A stretch of DNA of 12,056 nucleotides from Paenibacillaceae bacterium UBA6304 (lineage in GTDB: Bacteria; Bacillota; Bacilli; Paenibacillales; Paenibacillaceae). Position numbers and translations under genes: made by a program. The DNA is taken from assembly GCA_002439285.1 (NCBI GenBank), contig DJTQ01000447.1, positions 1 to 12,056 on the forward strand, given 5' to 3'. Each line of letters begins with the position of its first letter. Position 1 is the first letter of the stretch. Below are positions 1-6,604 of this stretch, one piece after another. A model generated the notes under the pieces. It searched no databases and was not told the origin of the DNA. It saw only the letters and a list, made by a program, of their open reading frames with translations.

Positions 1-11
1 CAACGAAGAAG

Positions 12-44
12 AGCACTGCCGAAGAACTCGGCGGTGCTTTTTTT
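12..44 (+). terminator. Rho-independent terminator of an upstream gene
   Basis: Arms AGCACTGCCGA (12-22) and TCGGCGGTGCT (28-38) pair over 11 bp with one G-U pair and a 5-nt loop. The hairpin is followed by a T run reaching position 44. It should end a plus-strand transcript whose gene lies before the window; that gene cannot be identified from here. Confidence 0.9.
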
Positions 45-79
45 GCTATTCAGGTATTTCAGGAATTATAACCAATAAC

Positions 80-280
80 TTAACTGGAGAATTAACTGGA
101 TAACCTACAGTTATTTTTGCAGGATCAGCCCGTTCCAGACAACTAACTGTAAAACCTCCAGCTAATTTGGTGGGTTTGAGCTGCTTGGGAGGGAATGCGC
201 TGAATTAGCTGTAGGTTTTCCATTTAATTCACACAACTAGCTCATCCGGGCAAAATTAACTGTAGGAAATCCAGCTAATT
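80..280. repeat. Palindromic repeat block, copy 1
   Basis: This block carries four 27-nt class imperfect palindromes at about 90-115, 141-167, 203-229 and 254-280, separated by 25, 35 and 24 nt. The common core reads AACTGTAGG, 3-4 variable bases, TCCA, then TAATT. The ends (AATTA...TAATT) are complementary, so each unit could fold into a short hairpin. The first unit is in the opposite orientation to the other three. Ahead of it, TTAACTGGA occurs twice in tandem (80-88 and 92-100). Positions 92-280 align without gaps to 415-603 at a constant offset of 323, with about 22 differences in 189 positions by hand count, or roughly 88% identity. No transposase or convincing ORF accompanies it. It looks like an intergenic dispersed or non-autonomous repeat; its function is unknown. 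Confidence 0.85.
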
Positions 281-411
281 GACCAACTGTAGCGTATCGA
301 ATTTGTAGCTCAGTAAATTTAATTATGCTGATGGAGTAAGGCTTGCTGAAGTTAGGTGTGCTGAAGCGAGCTACTTGAGCCGAACTGTCGTTGACGTGGT
401 GAGAAGAGTGG
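281..411. other. Unique spacer between the two repeat blocks
   Basis: These 131 nt separate the two repeat blocks and resemble neither. An 8-nt piece of the repeat core (AACTGTAG, 285-292) lies at the left edge and may be a decayed unit. I see no ribosome binding site with an ORF, no promoter and no terminator. With the repeat blocks and the stretch at 604-695, this completes a gene-free interval from 45 to 695. Confidence 0.5.
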
Positions 412-603
412 AACTTAACTGGAAAACCTACAGTTATTTTCGCAGGATTAGCTCGTTCCAGACAACTAACTGTAAAACCTCCATCTAATTTGGTGGGTTT
501 GGGTTGTTTTACTTGGAAAGCGCCCAATTACCTGTAGTTTCTCCATCTAATTCACACAACTAGCTCGTCCGGGCATAATTAACTGTAGGAAATCCAGCTA
601 ATT
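412..603. repeat. Palindromic repeat block, copy 2
   Basis: This is the second copy of the block, with palindromic units at 412-438, 464-490, 526-552 and 577-603. Unit spacing (starts 52, 62 and 51 nt apart) matches copy 1, and the last unit is identical to its counterpart at 254-280. Most differences between the copies fall in the middle spacer (491-525 versus 168-202, 11 changes). The other two spacers differ by 2-3 bases. The palindromes and flanking spacers are thus better conserved than the middle spacer. The copies are direct repeats, so duplication in place or two insertions in the same orientation would both explain them. The open frame on the minus strand through this area is a by-product of the repeat. 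Confidence 0.85.
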
Positions 604-695
604 ATGCCTCTCCAAAGATCCCTCGCGCTCAGTTACTCTACTCTCATCCGAGGAAGCGATAGTGGGGCGCGACATTGAGGAGGGTGAAGCACAGC

Positions 696-1406
696 TCAAA
701 CAATCTCCAGGATGCGCCGGAAATTGCCGTCCCAGATCTGGTGTTTACAATCCACCGTTTCTGTATCCGGAGAGCAGTTGGAATGGTAATAGCAGGCATC
801 CATCCCCATGCGTTTGGCGCCCGCTATATCAGTAGTAGCATCATTTCCGATCATAATAGCTGAGGATAGATCAACCTTAAATGTGTCGGCGAGATAGGCG
901 TAGAACAACGGATCAGGCTTGCAAATCCCAGGTTTGGAAGAGATGGCGATTCCATCAAAAAACTCTGTAAGGCCCAGAATACACATTTCCGCTTTCACAA
1001 AGGTCTCTTGTCCGTTAGATAGCAGATAAATTTTCTTATTCCGATCTCTTAATGTGCTTAATGTTTCTATAACGCCGTCATACAATTTTAAACTTCGCAT
1101 AGAAAGTAGTCTAAACCAGCGCACCGTCTCATCGAGCCACTTCTCATCGGGGTTGAATCCTAATGTGGAAGCGATATTTTTGAAAATCAACGGAATATTC
1201 AACTCGGGAAATTGACATTCAATGACCGGAGCGGAAATTTGCTGTGTAACTTCTTTACGATATTGCGCTCGAAGCGTATCAGGTTCTATCGCATAACCGC
1301 TGTACAAAAAATGATAACTAAGTTTTTCCCACACGGCAGGGTCTTCCTCGTCCGTATGAATATCGATTAGTGTTCCATATAAATCAAAAATATAAGTTTT
1401 ATACAT
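696..1406 (-). CDS. HAD-superfamily hydrolase
   Basis: This 236-residue protein has the four haloacid-dehalogenase-fold motifs in order. Motif I is FDLYGT, with nucleophile Asp8. Motif II is LLSNG (Ser130). The motif III lysine lies in KPDP (Lys163). Motif IV is IGNDATTD (Asp189, Asp193). The helical insert between motifs I and II (about 16-105) is a subfamily I cap. The second acidic residue of motif I, the general acid in typical phosphatases, is Tyr10 here; DxYGT is known in 2-haloacid dehalogenases and some relatives, so the reaction may not be a plain phosphatase. Substrate is unknown. The start at 1406 is preferred over an in-frame ATG at 1454 because GGAGG lies 7 nt ahead of it and the HAD fold begins there. 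The gene stands alone, divergent from ctsR, with a cre-like site in its leader. No convincing terminator was found downstream. Confidence 0.88.
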   Translation of the reverse strand: MYKTYIFDLYGTLIDIHTDEEDPAVWEKLSYHFLYSGYAIEPDTLRAQYRKEVTQQISAPVIECQFPELNIPLIFKNIASTLGFNPDEKWLDETVRWFRLLSMRSLKLYDGVIETLSTLRDRNKKIYLLSNGQETFVKAEMCILGLTEFFDGIAISSKPGICKPDPLFYAYLADTFKVDLSSAIMIGNDATTDIAGAKRMGMDACYYHSNCSPDTETVDCKHQIWDGNFRRILEIV

Positions 1407-1411
1407 ATCAA

Positions 1412-1418
1412 TTCCTCC
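1412..1418 (-). promoter_or_regulatory. Ribosome binding site of the HAD hydrolase gene
   Basis: Read on the minus strand, GGAGGAA ends just ahead of the ATG at 1406; the GGAGG core is 7 nt from it. It fixes the start at the shorter form and discards the upstream in-frame ATG at 1454, which has no such site and lies inside the putative -10 region. Confidence 0.8.
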
Positions 1419-1423
1419 ATTCG

Positions 1424-1437
1424 TGGAAACGATTGCA
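1424..1437. promoter_or_regulatory. Putative CcpA catabolite-responsive element (cre)
   Basis: TGGAAACGATTGCA fits the cre consensus TGNAANCGNWWNCA at every fixed position, on both strands. The site is also embedded in an inverted repeat, AACGATTG (1428-1435) and CAATCGTT (1438-1445), of the type bound by LacI-family repressors. It sits 17 nt before the HAD start codon and just downstream of the likely transcription start, a position where bound CcpA usually represses. A different LacI-family regulator is an alternative. Confidence 0.55.
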
Positions 1438-1452
1438 CAATCGTTCACTTTC

Positions 1453-1458
1453 ATTTTA
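1453..1458 (-). promoter_or_regulatory. Possible -10 element of the HAD hydrolase gene
   Basis: TAAAAT on the minus strand would place transcription start near 1446, immediately upstream of the cre-like site. No good -35 hexamer lies 16-18 nt further upstream; that stretch is a T run on the minus strand. Support is therefore weak. Confidence 0.3.
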
Positions 1459-1588
1459 CCACGACAGCAAGCAAAAAAAGTTATATTATTTCATCTCATT
1501 ATATTTGGCGAGCAATATGAATTTCAGTGTACAACCCATATGGATTATCGCATAGTTACAGAAGCCATTTGCGAATTTGAGGGTCCAC

Positions 1589-1616
1589 TTGGCAAATAAA
1601 AAATTTGTGCTATAAT
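1589..1616 (+). promoter_or_regulatory. Sigma-A promoter of the ctsR operon
   Basis: TTGGCA (1589-1594), a 16-nt spacer and a perfect TATAAT (1611-1616) make a near-consensus vegetative promoter. Transcription should start near 1623, within the tandem CtsR operator, so CtsR binding would block polymerase. The rest of the 375-nt interval between the HAD gene and ctsR shows no other gene. Confidence 0.85.
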
Positions 1617-1624
1617 AAAATCAA

Positions 1625-1646
1625 AGTCAAAGAAAGTCAAAGTCAA
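1625..1646 (+). promoter_or_regulatory. CtsR operator, tandem heptads
   Basis: AGTCAAA (1625-1631), GAA, AGTCAAA (1635-1641) matches the CtsR box, a direct repeat of RGTCAAA separated by three bases. Further GTCAA-type elements flank it: TCAAA at 1621-1625 and GTCAA at 1642-1646, so the site is longer than the minimum. It overlaps the expected transcription start of ctsR, the normal place for autoregulation of this operon. No second box was seen ahead of mcsA, mcsB, clpC or radA. Confidence 0.92.
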
Positions 1647-1781
1647 CATATCATAACCATCCCATATTCAAACCGGCGCATACGGTTAATACTATTCATA
1701 CATGCGATGCTTTGTTTATAGCTACGATCAGTTACAACGGTGGCGCGGTATGTTGGAGTAATGAGCAATGGAGGATGTGTG
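1647..1781 (+). other. Leader of the ctsR transcript
   Basis: About 160 nt separate the predicted transcription start from the ctsR start codon. The only structure I can point to is a small hairpin, AACCG (1671-1675) with CGGTT (1683-1687) and a 7-nt loop. No T-run terminator, riboswitch or second promoter is evident. The stretch 1740-1781 is open in the ctsR frame from a GTG, but GGAGG at 1770-1774 marks 1782 as the start. Confidence 0.4.
1770..1774 (+). promoter_or_regulatory. Ribosome binding site of ctsR
   Basis: GGAGG lies 7 nt ahead of the ATG at 1782. It decides between that ATG and earlier in-frame candidates (GTG at 1740, ATG at 1761), because the conserved CtsR N-terminus (MRNISDIIE) begins exactly at 1782. 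Confidence 0.88.
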
Positions 1782-2240
1782 ATGCGCAATATCTCCGATA
1801 TTATTGAAAAATATCTCAAAAGCATTTTGTGCGACAGCCCTGAGGGCGCAGTAGAAATCCAGCGCAATGATCTGGCTGATAAATTTTCCTGCGTTCCTTC
1901 ACAGATCAACTATGTGATCAGCACGAGATTTACTTTAGAAAAGGGATATCTGGTGGAGAGTAAACGTGGAGGCGGCGGGTATGTCCGTATAAGACGGATC
2001 GAATTGCCGGGACCGACCACGTTGCATACGCACCTTCACCAAACGATTGGCGACGAAATCGGCCAGTCTGCGGCGGAGGGGCTGATTTACCAACTGGAAG
2101 AGGCACGGTTTCTTAGCAGCCGGGAGGCAGCTTTAATGAAAGCGGCGGTATCCAGGGAAGTGCTGATGGTGAAATTGCCGTACAGGGATCAGATCCGGGC
2201 GAGGTTGATGAAAGCAATGCTGATCTCTTTGCTCGGGTAA
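1782..2240 (+). CDS. ctsR: CtsR, class III heat-shock repressor
   Basis: This 152-residue dimeric DNA-binding repressor controls clp genes and its own operon. The N-terminal winged helix-turn-helix occupies about residues 1-75. The wing carries four glycines (63-66) after SKR, which is the tetraglycine loop reported as the temperature sensor in B. subtilis. Arg28, Arg49 and Arg62 are present in the DNA-binding domain; Arg62 is the key arginine phosphorylated by McsB in the Geobacillus protein. The C-terminal half is helical and corresponds to the dimerisation and ClpC-recognition domain. Length is normal for the family. It is first gene of the operon, followed after 60 nt by mcsA. The tandem heptad operator upstream shows autoregulation. 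Confidence 0.97.
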   Translation: MRNISDIIEKYLKSILCDSPEGAVEIQRNDLADKFSCVPSQINYVISTRFTLEKGYLVESKRGGGGYVRIRRIELPGPTTLHTHLHQTIGDEIGQSAAEGLIYQLEEARFLSSREAALMKAAVSREVLMVKLPYRDQIRARLMKAMLISLLG

Positions 2241-2300
2241 TCGCGGGCACGGCCTCTATAAGAAAATGATGAGTCTATCCATTAAAGGAGGGACATCCCC

Positions 2301-2825
2301 ATGCAATGTCAAGAATGCGGCAAACGCCCCGCTACACTTCATTTTACGAAGATCGTGAATGGAGAAAAGACGGAGTTTCATATTTGTGAAGCTTGTGCCA
2401 GAGAAAAGGGAGAGATGATTCCGGGAACGACAGGCGGATTCTCCATACACAATCTGCTGTCAGGCTTGATGGACTTTCATCCCGGATTGCAGGGACAATC
2501 CACAATTGCGAAGCAGAATGAGAACATCCGCTGTGAGGAATGCGGATTAACGTATTCCCAATTCAGCAAGATCGGGCGTTTTGGTTGCAGCTCCTGTTAT
2601 AAATATTTTAATGACCGTCTGGATCCGCTATTCAAAAGAGTGCACGGAAACACGGTTCATGTAGGTAAAGTGCCGAAACGGGTTGGAAGTCATATCCAAG
2701 TGCAACGTAAGCTCGATGATCTCCGGCGTGAGCTGCAATACCGGATTGTTCAGGAAGAGTTTGAGGAAGCCGCAGCACTTCGGGATCAAATCCGCGAACT
2801 TGAGAAGAATATTCCCGCAGAATAG
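2301..2825 (+). CDS. mcsA: McsA, activator of protein arginine kinase McsB
   Basis: This 174-residue protein has two zinc-binding cysteine clusters and a C-terminal UVR helix pair. Cluster one is Cys3, Cys6, Cys29 and Cys32; cluster two is Cys78, Cys81, Cys96 and Cys99. The UVR motif covers about 136-169 (LDDLRREL...EEAAALRDQI). In B. subtilis and Staphylococcus, McsA binds and stimulates McsB and helps hold CtsR and ClpC; it is also linked to metal and oxidative stress through its thiols. Its UVR segment resembles the middle domain of ClpC in this window. AAAGGAGGG sits 8 nt ahead of the ATG. The stop codon overlaps the mcsB ribosome binding site, suggesting coupled translation. All eight cysteines are present and the gene appears intact. 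Confidence 0.96.
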   Translation: MQCQECGKRPATLHFTKIVNGEKTEFHICEACAREKGEMIPGTTGGFSIHNLLSGLMDFHPGLQGQSTIAKQNENIRCEECGLTYSQFSKIGRFGCSSCYKYFNDRLDPLFKRVHGNTVHVGKVPKRVGSHIQVQRKLDDLRRELQYRIVQEEFEEAAALRDQIRELEKNIPAE

Positions 2826-2837
2826 GAGGAGAGTACC

Positions 2838-3896
2838 ATGCCTAATCTTCGTTTTACAGAGCAGCCGTTAAGCGAGTGGATGAGCCAGGGCGGCAAGGAG
2901 TCGGATATCGTGATCAGTACCCGGGTAAGAGTTGCACGTAACTTGATCCACCATCCTTTCCCGATGCTGGCGACGAATCAACAGTCGGAAGAAGTGCTGG
3001 AACTGTTGCAGGACGTACTGAAGGATGAGCGCCTGCAGCAGTATGGCATGCTCCATCCGCTTCTGCTTGCGGATCTGGACGATCTGGACAAGAAAATTCT
3101 GGTCGAGAAGCACCTGATCAGCCCGAATCTGGCTGGTGATTCCCGTAAAGGCGCCGTATTCATCAGCGATGACGAAAGTTTAAGCATTATGGTGAACGAA
3201 GAAGACCACTTAAGAATTCAATGTTTATACCCCGGCTTTCAAGTGCAGGAGGCTTGGGATAAGGCGACAGAAATCGATGATATTTTCGAGGATCATGTGG
3301 ACTATGCCTTCGACGGCAACCGGGGCTTTCTCACCAGCTGTCCGACCAATGTCGGCACTGGCTTGCGTGCTTCAGTAATGATGCACTTACCCGCATTGGT
3401 GCTTACGCAGCAGATCAACCGGATTTTATCGGCCGTGTCCCAAGTAGGATTGACGGTACGAGGCATCTACGGTGAAGGCAGCGAAGCGATGGGGAACTTG
3501 TTTCAAATCTCAAATCAGATTACACTAGGACAAAGCGAAACGGAAATCATTGAGAATTTGTATGGAGTTGTCCTGCAAATTATCGAGCATGAGAAGACCG
3601 CACGCGAGAAGTTGCTCTCCGAATCACGCTTGCGGATGATCGATCGCGTTATGCGTTCTTACGGGATTCTGTCCCACGCTGCAATCATGGATTCCAAGGA
3701 AGCGGCGCAGCGGCTTTCCGATGTCCGGCTTGGCGTGGATGTGGGTCTGATCGACGACGTGCCGGCTGGAGTGCTGAACGAGCTGAACGTTATGACCCAG
3801 CCCGGATTTTTGCAGAAATTGTTCGGCGAAAATTTGTCGCCCGGAGAGCGGGATATGTACCGTGCCAAGCTGATTCGGGAAAAAGTGGGTAATTAA
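2838..3896 (+). CDS. mcsB: McsB, protein arginine kinase
   Basis: This 352-residue ATP:guanido phosphotransferase-like enzyme transfers phosphate from ATP to protein arginines, marking proteins for ClpC-ClpP and inactivating CtsR. The nucleotide-binding STRVRVARN motif is at 27-35. Glu121 and Glu122 (VNEED) match the acidic residues that act on the guanidinium group. The catalytic cysteine is Cys168 in CPTNVGTG. Near the C-terminus RDMYRA (338-343) fits the RDxxRA phosphoarginine-binding motif that regulates activity allosterically. The family is related to creatine and arginine kinases but works on protein substrates. AGGAGGAG overlaps the mcsA stop codon 6-7 nt before the ATG. The next gene, clpC, follows after 37 nt. 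Nothing is missing or truncated. Confidence 0.97.
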   Translation: MPNLRFTEQPLSEWMSQGGKESDIVISTRVRVARNLIHHPFPMLATNQQSEEVLELLQDVLKDERLQQYGMLHPLLLADLDDLDKKILVEKHLISPNLAGDSRKGAVFISDDESLSIMVNEEDHLRIQCLYPGFQVQEAWDKATEIDDIFEDHVDYAFDGNRGFLTSCPTNVGTGLRASVMMHLPALVLTQQINRILSAVSQVGLTVRGIYGEGSEAMGNLFQISNQITLGQSETEIIENLYGVVLQIIEHEKTAREKLLSESRLRMIDRVMRSYGILSHAAIMDSKEAAQRLSDVRLGVDVGLIDDVPAGVLNELNVMTQPGFLQKLFGENLSPGERDMYRAKLIREKVGN

Positions 3897-3917
3897 CTGA
3901 AACGATAGATTTTATAT

Positions 3918-3924
3918 GGAGGTG
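3918..3924 (+). promoter_or_regulatory. Ribosome binding site of clpC
   Basis: GGAGGTG lies 9-11 nt ahead of the ATG-ATG pair at 3934-3939. An in-frame ATG at 3916 overlaps this element and so cannot be the start it serves. The family N-terminus (MMFGRFTE) confirms 3934. Confidence 0.85.
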
Positions 3925-3933
3925 CATAGAGAG

Positions 3934-6378
3934 ATGATGTTTGGAAGATTTACGGAACGTGCCCAGAAGGTATTGGCCTTGGCCCAAGAGGAAGCAGTTA
4001 GACTAGGTCACAACAACATTGGTACCGAGCATATTTTGCTCGGATTGATTCGCGAAGGTGAAGGAATTGCAGCCAAGGCATTAATCGGTCTTGGACTCGG
4101 ACTCGAGAAAATACAAGATGAAGTGGAAACGCTGATCGGCCGCGGCCAGGAGCAACCGTCCAATATTGCCTATACGCCAAGAGCCAAAAAGGTCATTGAG
4201 CTGTCCATGGACGAAGCGCGCAAGTTGGGTCACACCTATGTCGGTACCGAGCATATTCTGCTCGGCTTGATTCGGGAAGGTGAAGGGGTTGCGGCACGCG
4301 TGCTGAACAATCTCGGCATCAGCTTGAACAAAGCTCGCCAACAAGTGCTGCAACTGTTAGGCAGCAGTGAAGCTGTCTCGAGCCATCATGGAGCACCTGC
4401 CAATGTGAACACGCCTACGCTCGACAGCTTGGCCCGCGACTTGACGGTGAGCGCCAAAGAAGGCAACCTCGATCCTGTCATCGGCCGCAGTAAGGAAATT
4501 GAGCGGGTTATCCAAGTGCTTAGCCGCCGGACAAAGAACAATCCGGTGCTCATTGGCGAACCGGGGGTTGGTAAAACCGCGATTGCCGAAGGCTTGGCTC
4601 AGAAGATTATCAACAACGAAATTCCGGAGACCCTCCGCGATAAAAGAGTCATGACTCTCGATATGGGATCCGTTGTCGCGGGTACCAAATACCGGGGCGA
4701 ATTCGAAGATCGCTTGAAAAAGATCATGGATGAGATCCGCCAAGCCGGAAACATCATTCTGTTCATCGACGAGTTGCATACGCTGATTGGAGCGGGTGGT
4801 GCCGAAGGCGCTATCGATGCTTCCAATATTCTGAAGCCGGCGCTCGCCCGGGGCGAATTGCAGTGCATCGGGGCTACGACGCTGGATGAGTATCGCAAAT
4901 ATATCGAAAAAGACGCCGCTCTGGAACGCCGGTTCCAACCGATCACAGTAGATCAGCCATCTGTAGAAGAAGCGATTCAGATTCTGCATGGGCTTCGCGA
5001 CCGGTATGAAGCGCATCATCGCGTGAAGATTACCGACGAAGCGATCGAGCAGGCCGTTAAGCTGTCCGACCGCTACATCCAGGACCGCTTCCTGCCGGAT
5101 AAAGCGATCGACCTGATTGATGAAGCGGGCTCCAAGGTAAGGCTGAACTCTTATACGGTACCGCCGAATTTGAAGCAGCTGGAAAGCCGTTTGGATGGCA
5201 TCCGCAAGGAGAAGGACGCCGCGGTGCAGAGCCAGGAATTTGAGAAGGCAGCCGCGCTTCGCGATACTGAGCAAAAAATTCGCGAAGAACTGGATATCAC
5301 GAAGAACCAGTGGAAAGAAAAACAGGGCCGCACCGACTCCGAGGTAACTCCGGAAGATATCGCTCAGGTTGTGGCCAGCTGGACGGGAATTCCGGTCCTC
5401 AAACTGAAAGAGGAAGAAACCGAGCGTCTGCTGAATATGGAACAAATTCTGCATGAGCGGGTAATCGGCCAAGACGAAGCCGTGAAAGCCGTCAGCCGGG
5501 CGATTCGCCGGGCACGGGCCGGTCTCAAGGATCCGAAACGTCCGATGGGTTCCTTTATCTTCCTCGGTCCGACCGGGGTAGGTAAAACCGAGCTGGCGAG
5601 AGCGCTCGCCGAATCGATGTTCGGTGACGAGAATGCCGTCATCCGCATCGACATGTCGGAATACATGGAGAAACACTCCACAGCCCGTCTGGTCGGTGCG
5701 CCTCCGGGATATGTAGGTTACGAAGAAGGCGGCCAATTGACCGAGAAGGTTCGCCGTAAGCCTTATTCCGTAGTATTGCTGGATGAGATCGAAAAGGCGC
5801 ATCCGGAAGTGTTCAACATCCTGCTGCAAGTCTTGGAAGACGGCCGACTGACCGATTCCAAGGGCCGGGTGGTTGATTTCCGCAACACACTGATCATTCT
5901 GACTTCCAACGTCGGGGCAGATGCGATCAAGCGGAATACGCGCCTTGGCTTTACGGCCGTCGAGGATTCGGGTGCGGACTATGAGAATATGAAGGGCAAA
6001 GTGATGGAGGAACTCAAGAAGAGCTTCCGTCCGGAATTCCTCAACCGGATTGATGAAATCATCGTCTTCCATTCCCTGGAGGAATCCCATATCGGCGAAA
6101 TCGTGACCCTCATGTCCGAAGAGCTGCGTAAGCGGCTGCGGGAACATGAAGTTGATTTCATCTTGACCGATAAAGCTAAGGCCTTCCTTGCCAAAGAGGG
6201 CTTCGATCCGGCCTACGGGGCACGCCCGCTGCGCCGGGCGATCCAGAAGCATATCGAGGACCGTCTGTCCGAGGAATTGCTGACAGGTAACGTGAAGAAG
6301 GGCGATTCGCTGACGATCGACGAAGAGAATGGCGCGTTGACGGTAGAAAAGTCGGGTGTTTTTTCAAAAAATGCGTAA
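3934..6378 (+). CDS. clpC: ClpC, Hsp100 AAA+ unfoldase
   Basis: This 814-residue Clp/Hsp100 ATPase feeds substrates, including phosphoarginine-tagged proteins, into the ClpP peptidase. Order of parts: two Clp N repeats (about 1-145, with GTEHILLGL seen twice); AAA-1 with Walker A GEPGVGKT (208-215) and Walker B Asp279-Glu280 (FIDELH); a coiled-coil UVR-type middle domain (about 415-460), shorter than the ClpB insert and typical of ClpC; AAA-2 with Walker A GPTGVGKT (545-552) and Walker B Asp617-Glu618 (LLDEIE); and a C-terminal small domain. LGF in the second AAA module (KRNTRLGFT) fits the tripeptide of the ClpP-binding loop. Full length, last gene of the heat-shock operon, followed by a strong terminator. 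ClpP is not in the window. A long open frame on its minus strand is a shadow. Confidence 0.98.
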   Translation: MMFGRFTERAQKVLALAQEEAVRLGHNNIGTEHILLGLIREGEGIAAKALIGLGLGLEKIQDEVETLIGRGQEQPSNIAYTPRAKKVIELSMDEARKLGHTYVGTEHILLGLIREGEGVAARVLNNLGISLNKARQQVLQLLGSSEAVSSHHGAPANVNTPTLDSLARDLTVSAKEGNLDPVIGRSKEIERVIQVLSRRTKNNPVLIGEPGVGKTAIAEGLAQKIINNEIPETLRDKRVMTLDMGSVVAGTKYRGEFEDRLKKIMDEIRQAGNIILFIDELHTLIGAGGAEGAIDASNILKPALARGELQCIGATTLDEYRKYIEKDAALERRFQPITVDQPSVEEAIQILHGLRDRYEAHHRVKITDEAIEQAVKLSDRYIQDRFLPDKAIDLIDEAGSKVRLNSYTVPPNLKQLESRLDGIRKEKDAAVQSQEFEKAAALRDTEQKIREELDITKNQWKEKQGRTDSEVTPEDIAQVVASWTGIPVLKLKEEETERLLNMEQILHERVIGQDEAVKAVSRAIRRARAGLKDPKRPMGSFIFLGPTGVGKTELARALAESMFGDENAVIRIDMSEYMEKHSTARLVGAPPGYVGYEEGGQLTEKVRRKPYSVVLLDEIEKAHPEVFNILLQVLEDGRLTDSKGRVVDFRNTLIILTSNVGADAIKRNTRLGFTAVEDSGADYENMKGKVMEELKKSFRPEFLNRIDEIIVFHSLEESHIGEIVTLMSEELRKRLREHEVDFILTDKAKAFLAKEGFDPAYGARPLRRAIQKHIEDRLSEELLTGNVKKGDSLTIDEENGALTVEKSGVFSKNA

Positions 6379-6385
6379 CTCTCAG

Positions 6386-6414
6386 TTAAGATGACTGTAA
6401 AAGATTCCAGTTAA
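6386..6414. repeat. Possible degenerate copy of the 27-nt palindromic repeat
   Basis: Just after the clpC stop, a 29-nt stretch begins TTAAG and ends CCAGTTAA. Read on the minus strand it starts TTAACTGGAA and contains TTTACAGT, resembling the units at 90-115 and 412-438 (TTAACTGGAW...CTACAGT). Two bases are inserted and several differ, so chance similarity is possible. Confidence 0.3.
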
Positions 6415-6433
6415 AACCGATATATGTAGTAAG

Positions 6434-6465
6434 AGGCTCCCAAAGCGATGCTTTGGGGGCTTTTT
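6434..6465 (+). terminator. Rho-independent terminator after clpC
   Basis: GCTCCCAAAGC (6436-6446) pairs with GCTTTGGGGGC (6450-6460) over 11 bp with one G-U pair and a tight 3-nt loop. Five T residues follow (6461-6465). It closes the ctsR-mcsA-mcsB-clpC transcript and separates it from radA. Confidence 0.93.
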
Positions 6466-6549
6466 AACATATTGGATCCTACATAACGCAAACGTTGGAT
6501 AAACACTCAGTACATATGCGAAAAAAGACCTGTTTTAACGGGAAATAAC

Positions 6550-6579
6550 TTTACGTTAAATCTGAAAGAATGGTAAACT
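6550..6579 (+). promoter_or_regulatory. Possible promoter of radA-disA-pssA
   Basis: TTTACG (6550-6555), an 18-nt spacer and TAAACT (6574-6579) preceded by TGG give a weak match with an extended -10. Start would be near 6586. The -35 overlaps the right arm of an inverted repeat, TTTAACG (6534-6540) and CGTTAAA (6554-6560). A promoter is needed here because the clpC terminator lies upstream, but the exact hexamers are uncertain. Confidence 0.35.
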
Positions 6580-6604
6580 TTTAATGGTACCTTTGTGGTG
6601 CGAC

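Noticed and set aside
237..527. Minus-strand ORF of 96 codons across the repeat blocks
   Set aside because: It runs through the duplicated palindromic units, has no recognisable domain, and its coding is explained by the repeat sequence itself.
90..603. CRISPR array, because 27-nt repeats alternate with 24-35-nt spacers
   Set aside because: The spacers are shared between the two blocks rather than unique, one unit in each block is inverted, the repeats differ from each other, and no cas genes are present.
626..677. TCGCGC and GCGCGA as a terminator for the HAD gene
   Set aside because: Only six bases pair across a loop of about 40 nt and there is no T run in the minus-strand direction.
1407..1454. 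Longer HAD protein starting at 1454
   Set aside because: GGAGG is placed for the ATG at 1406, where the conserved fold begins, and the extension would cover the cre-like site and the putative -10.
3916..3933. clpC start at 3916
   Set aside because: That ATG overlaps the ribosome binding site itself, and ClpC proteins begin MMFGRF at 3934.
4357..6252. Minus-strand ORF of 631 codons inside clpC
   Set aside because: It lies entirely antisense to a certain gene, shows no domain, has no sensible ribosome binding site, and arises from the codon bias of clpC.
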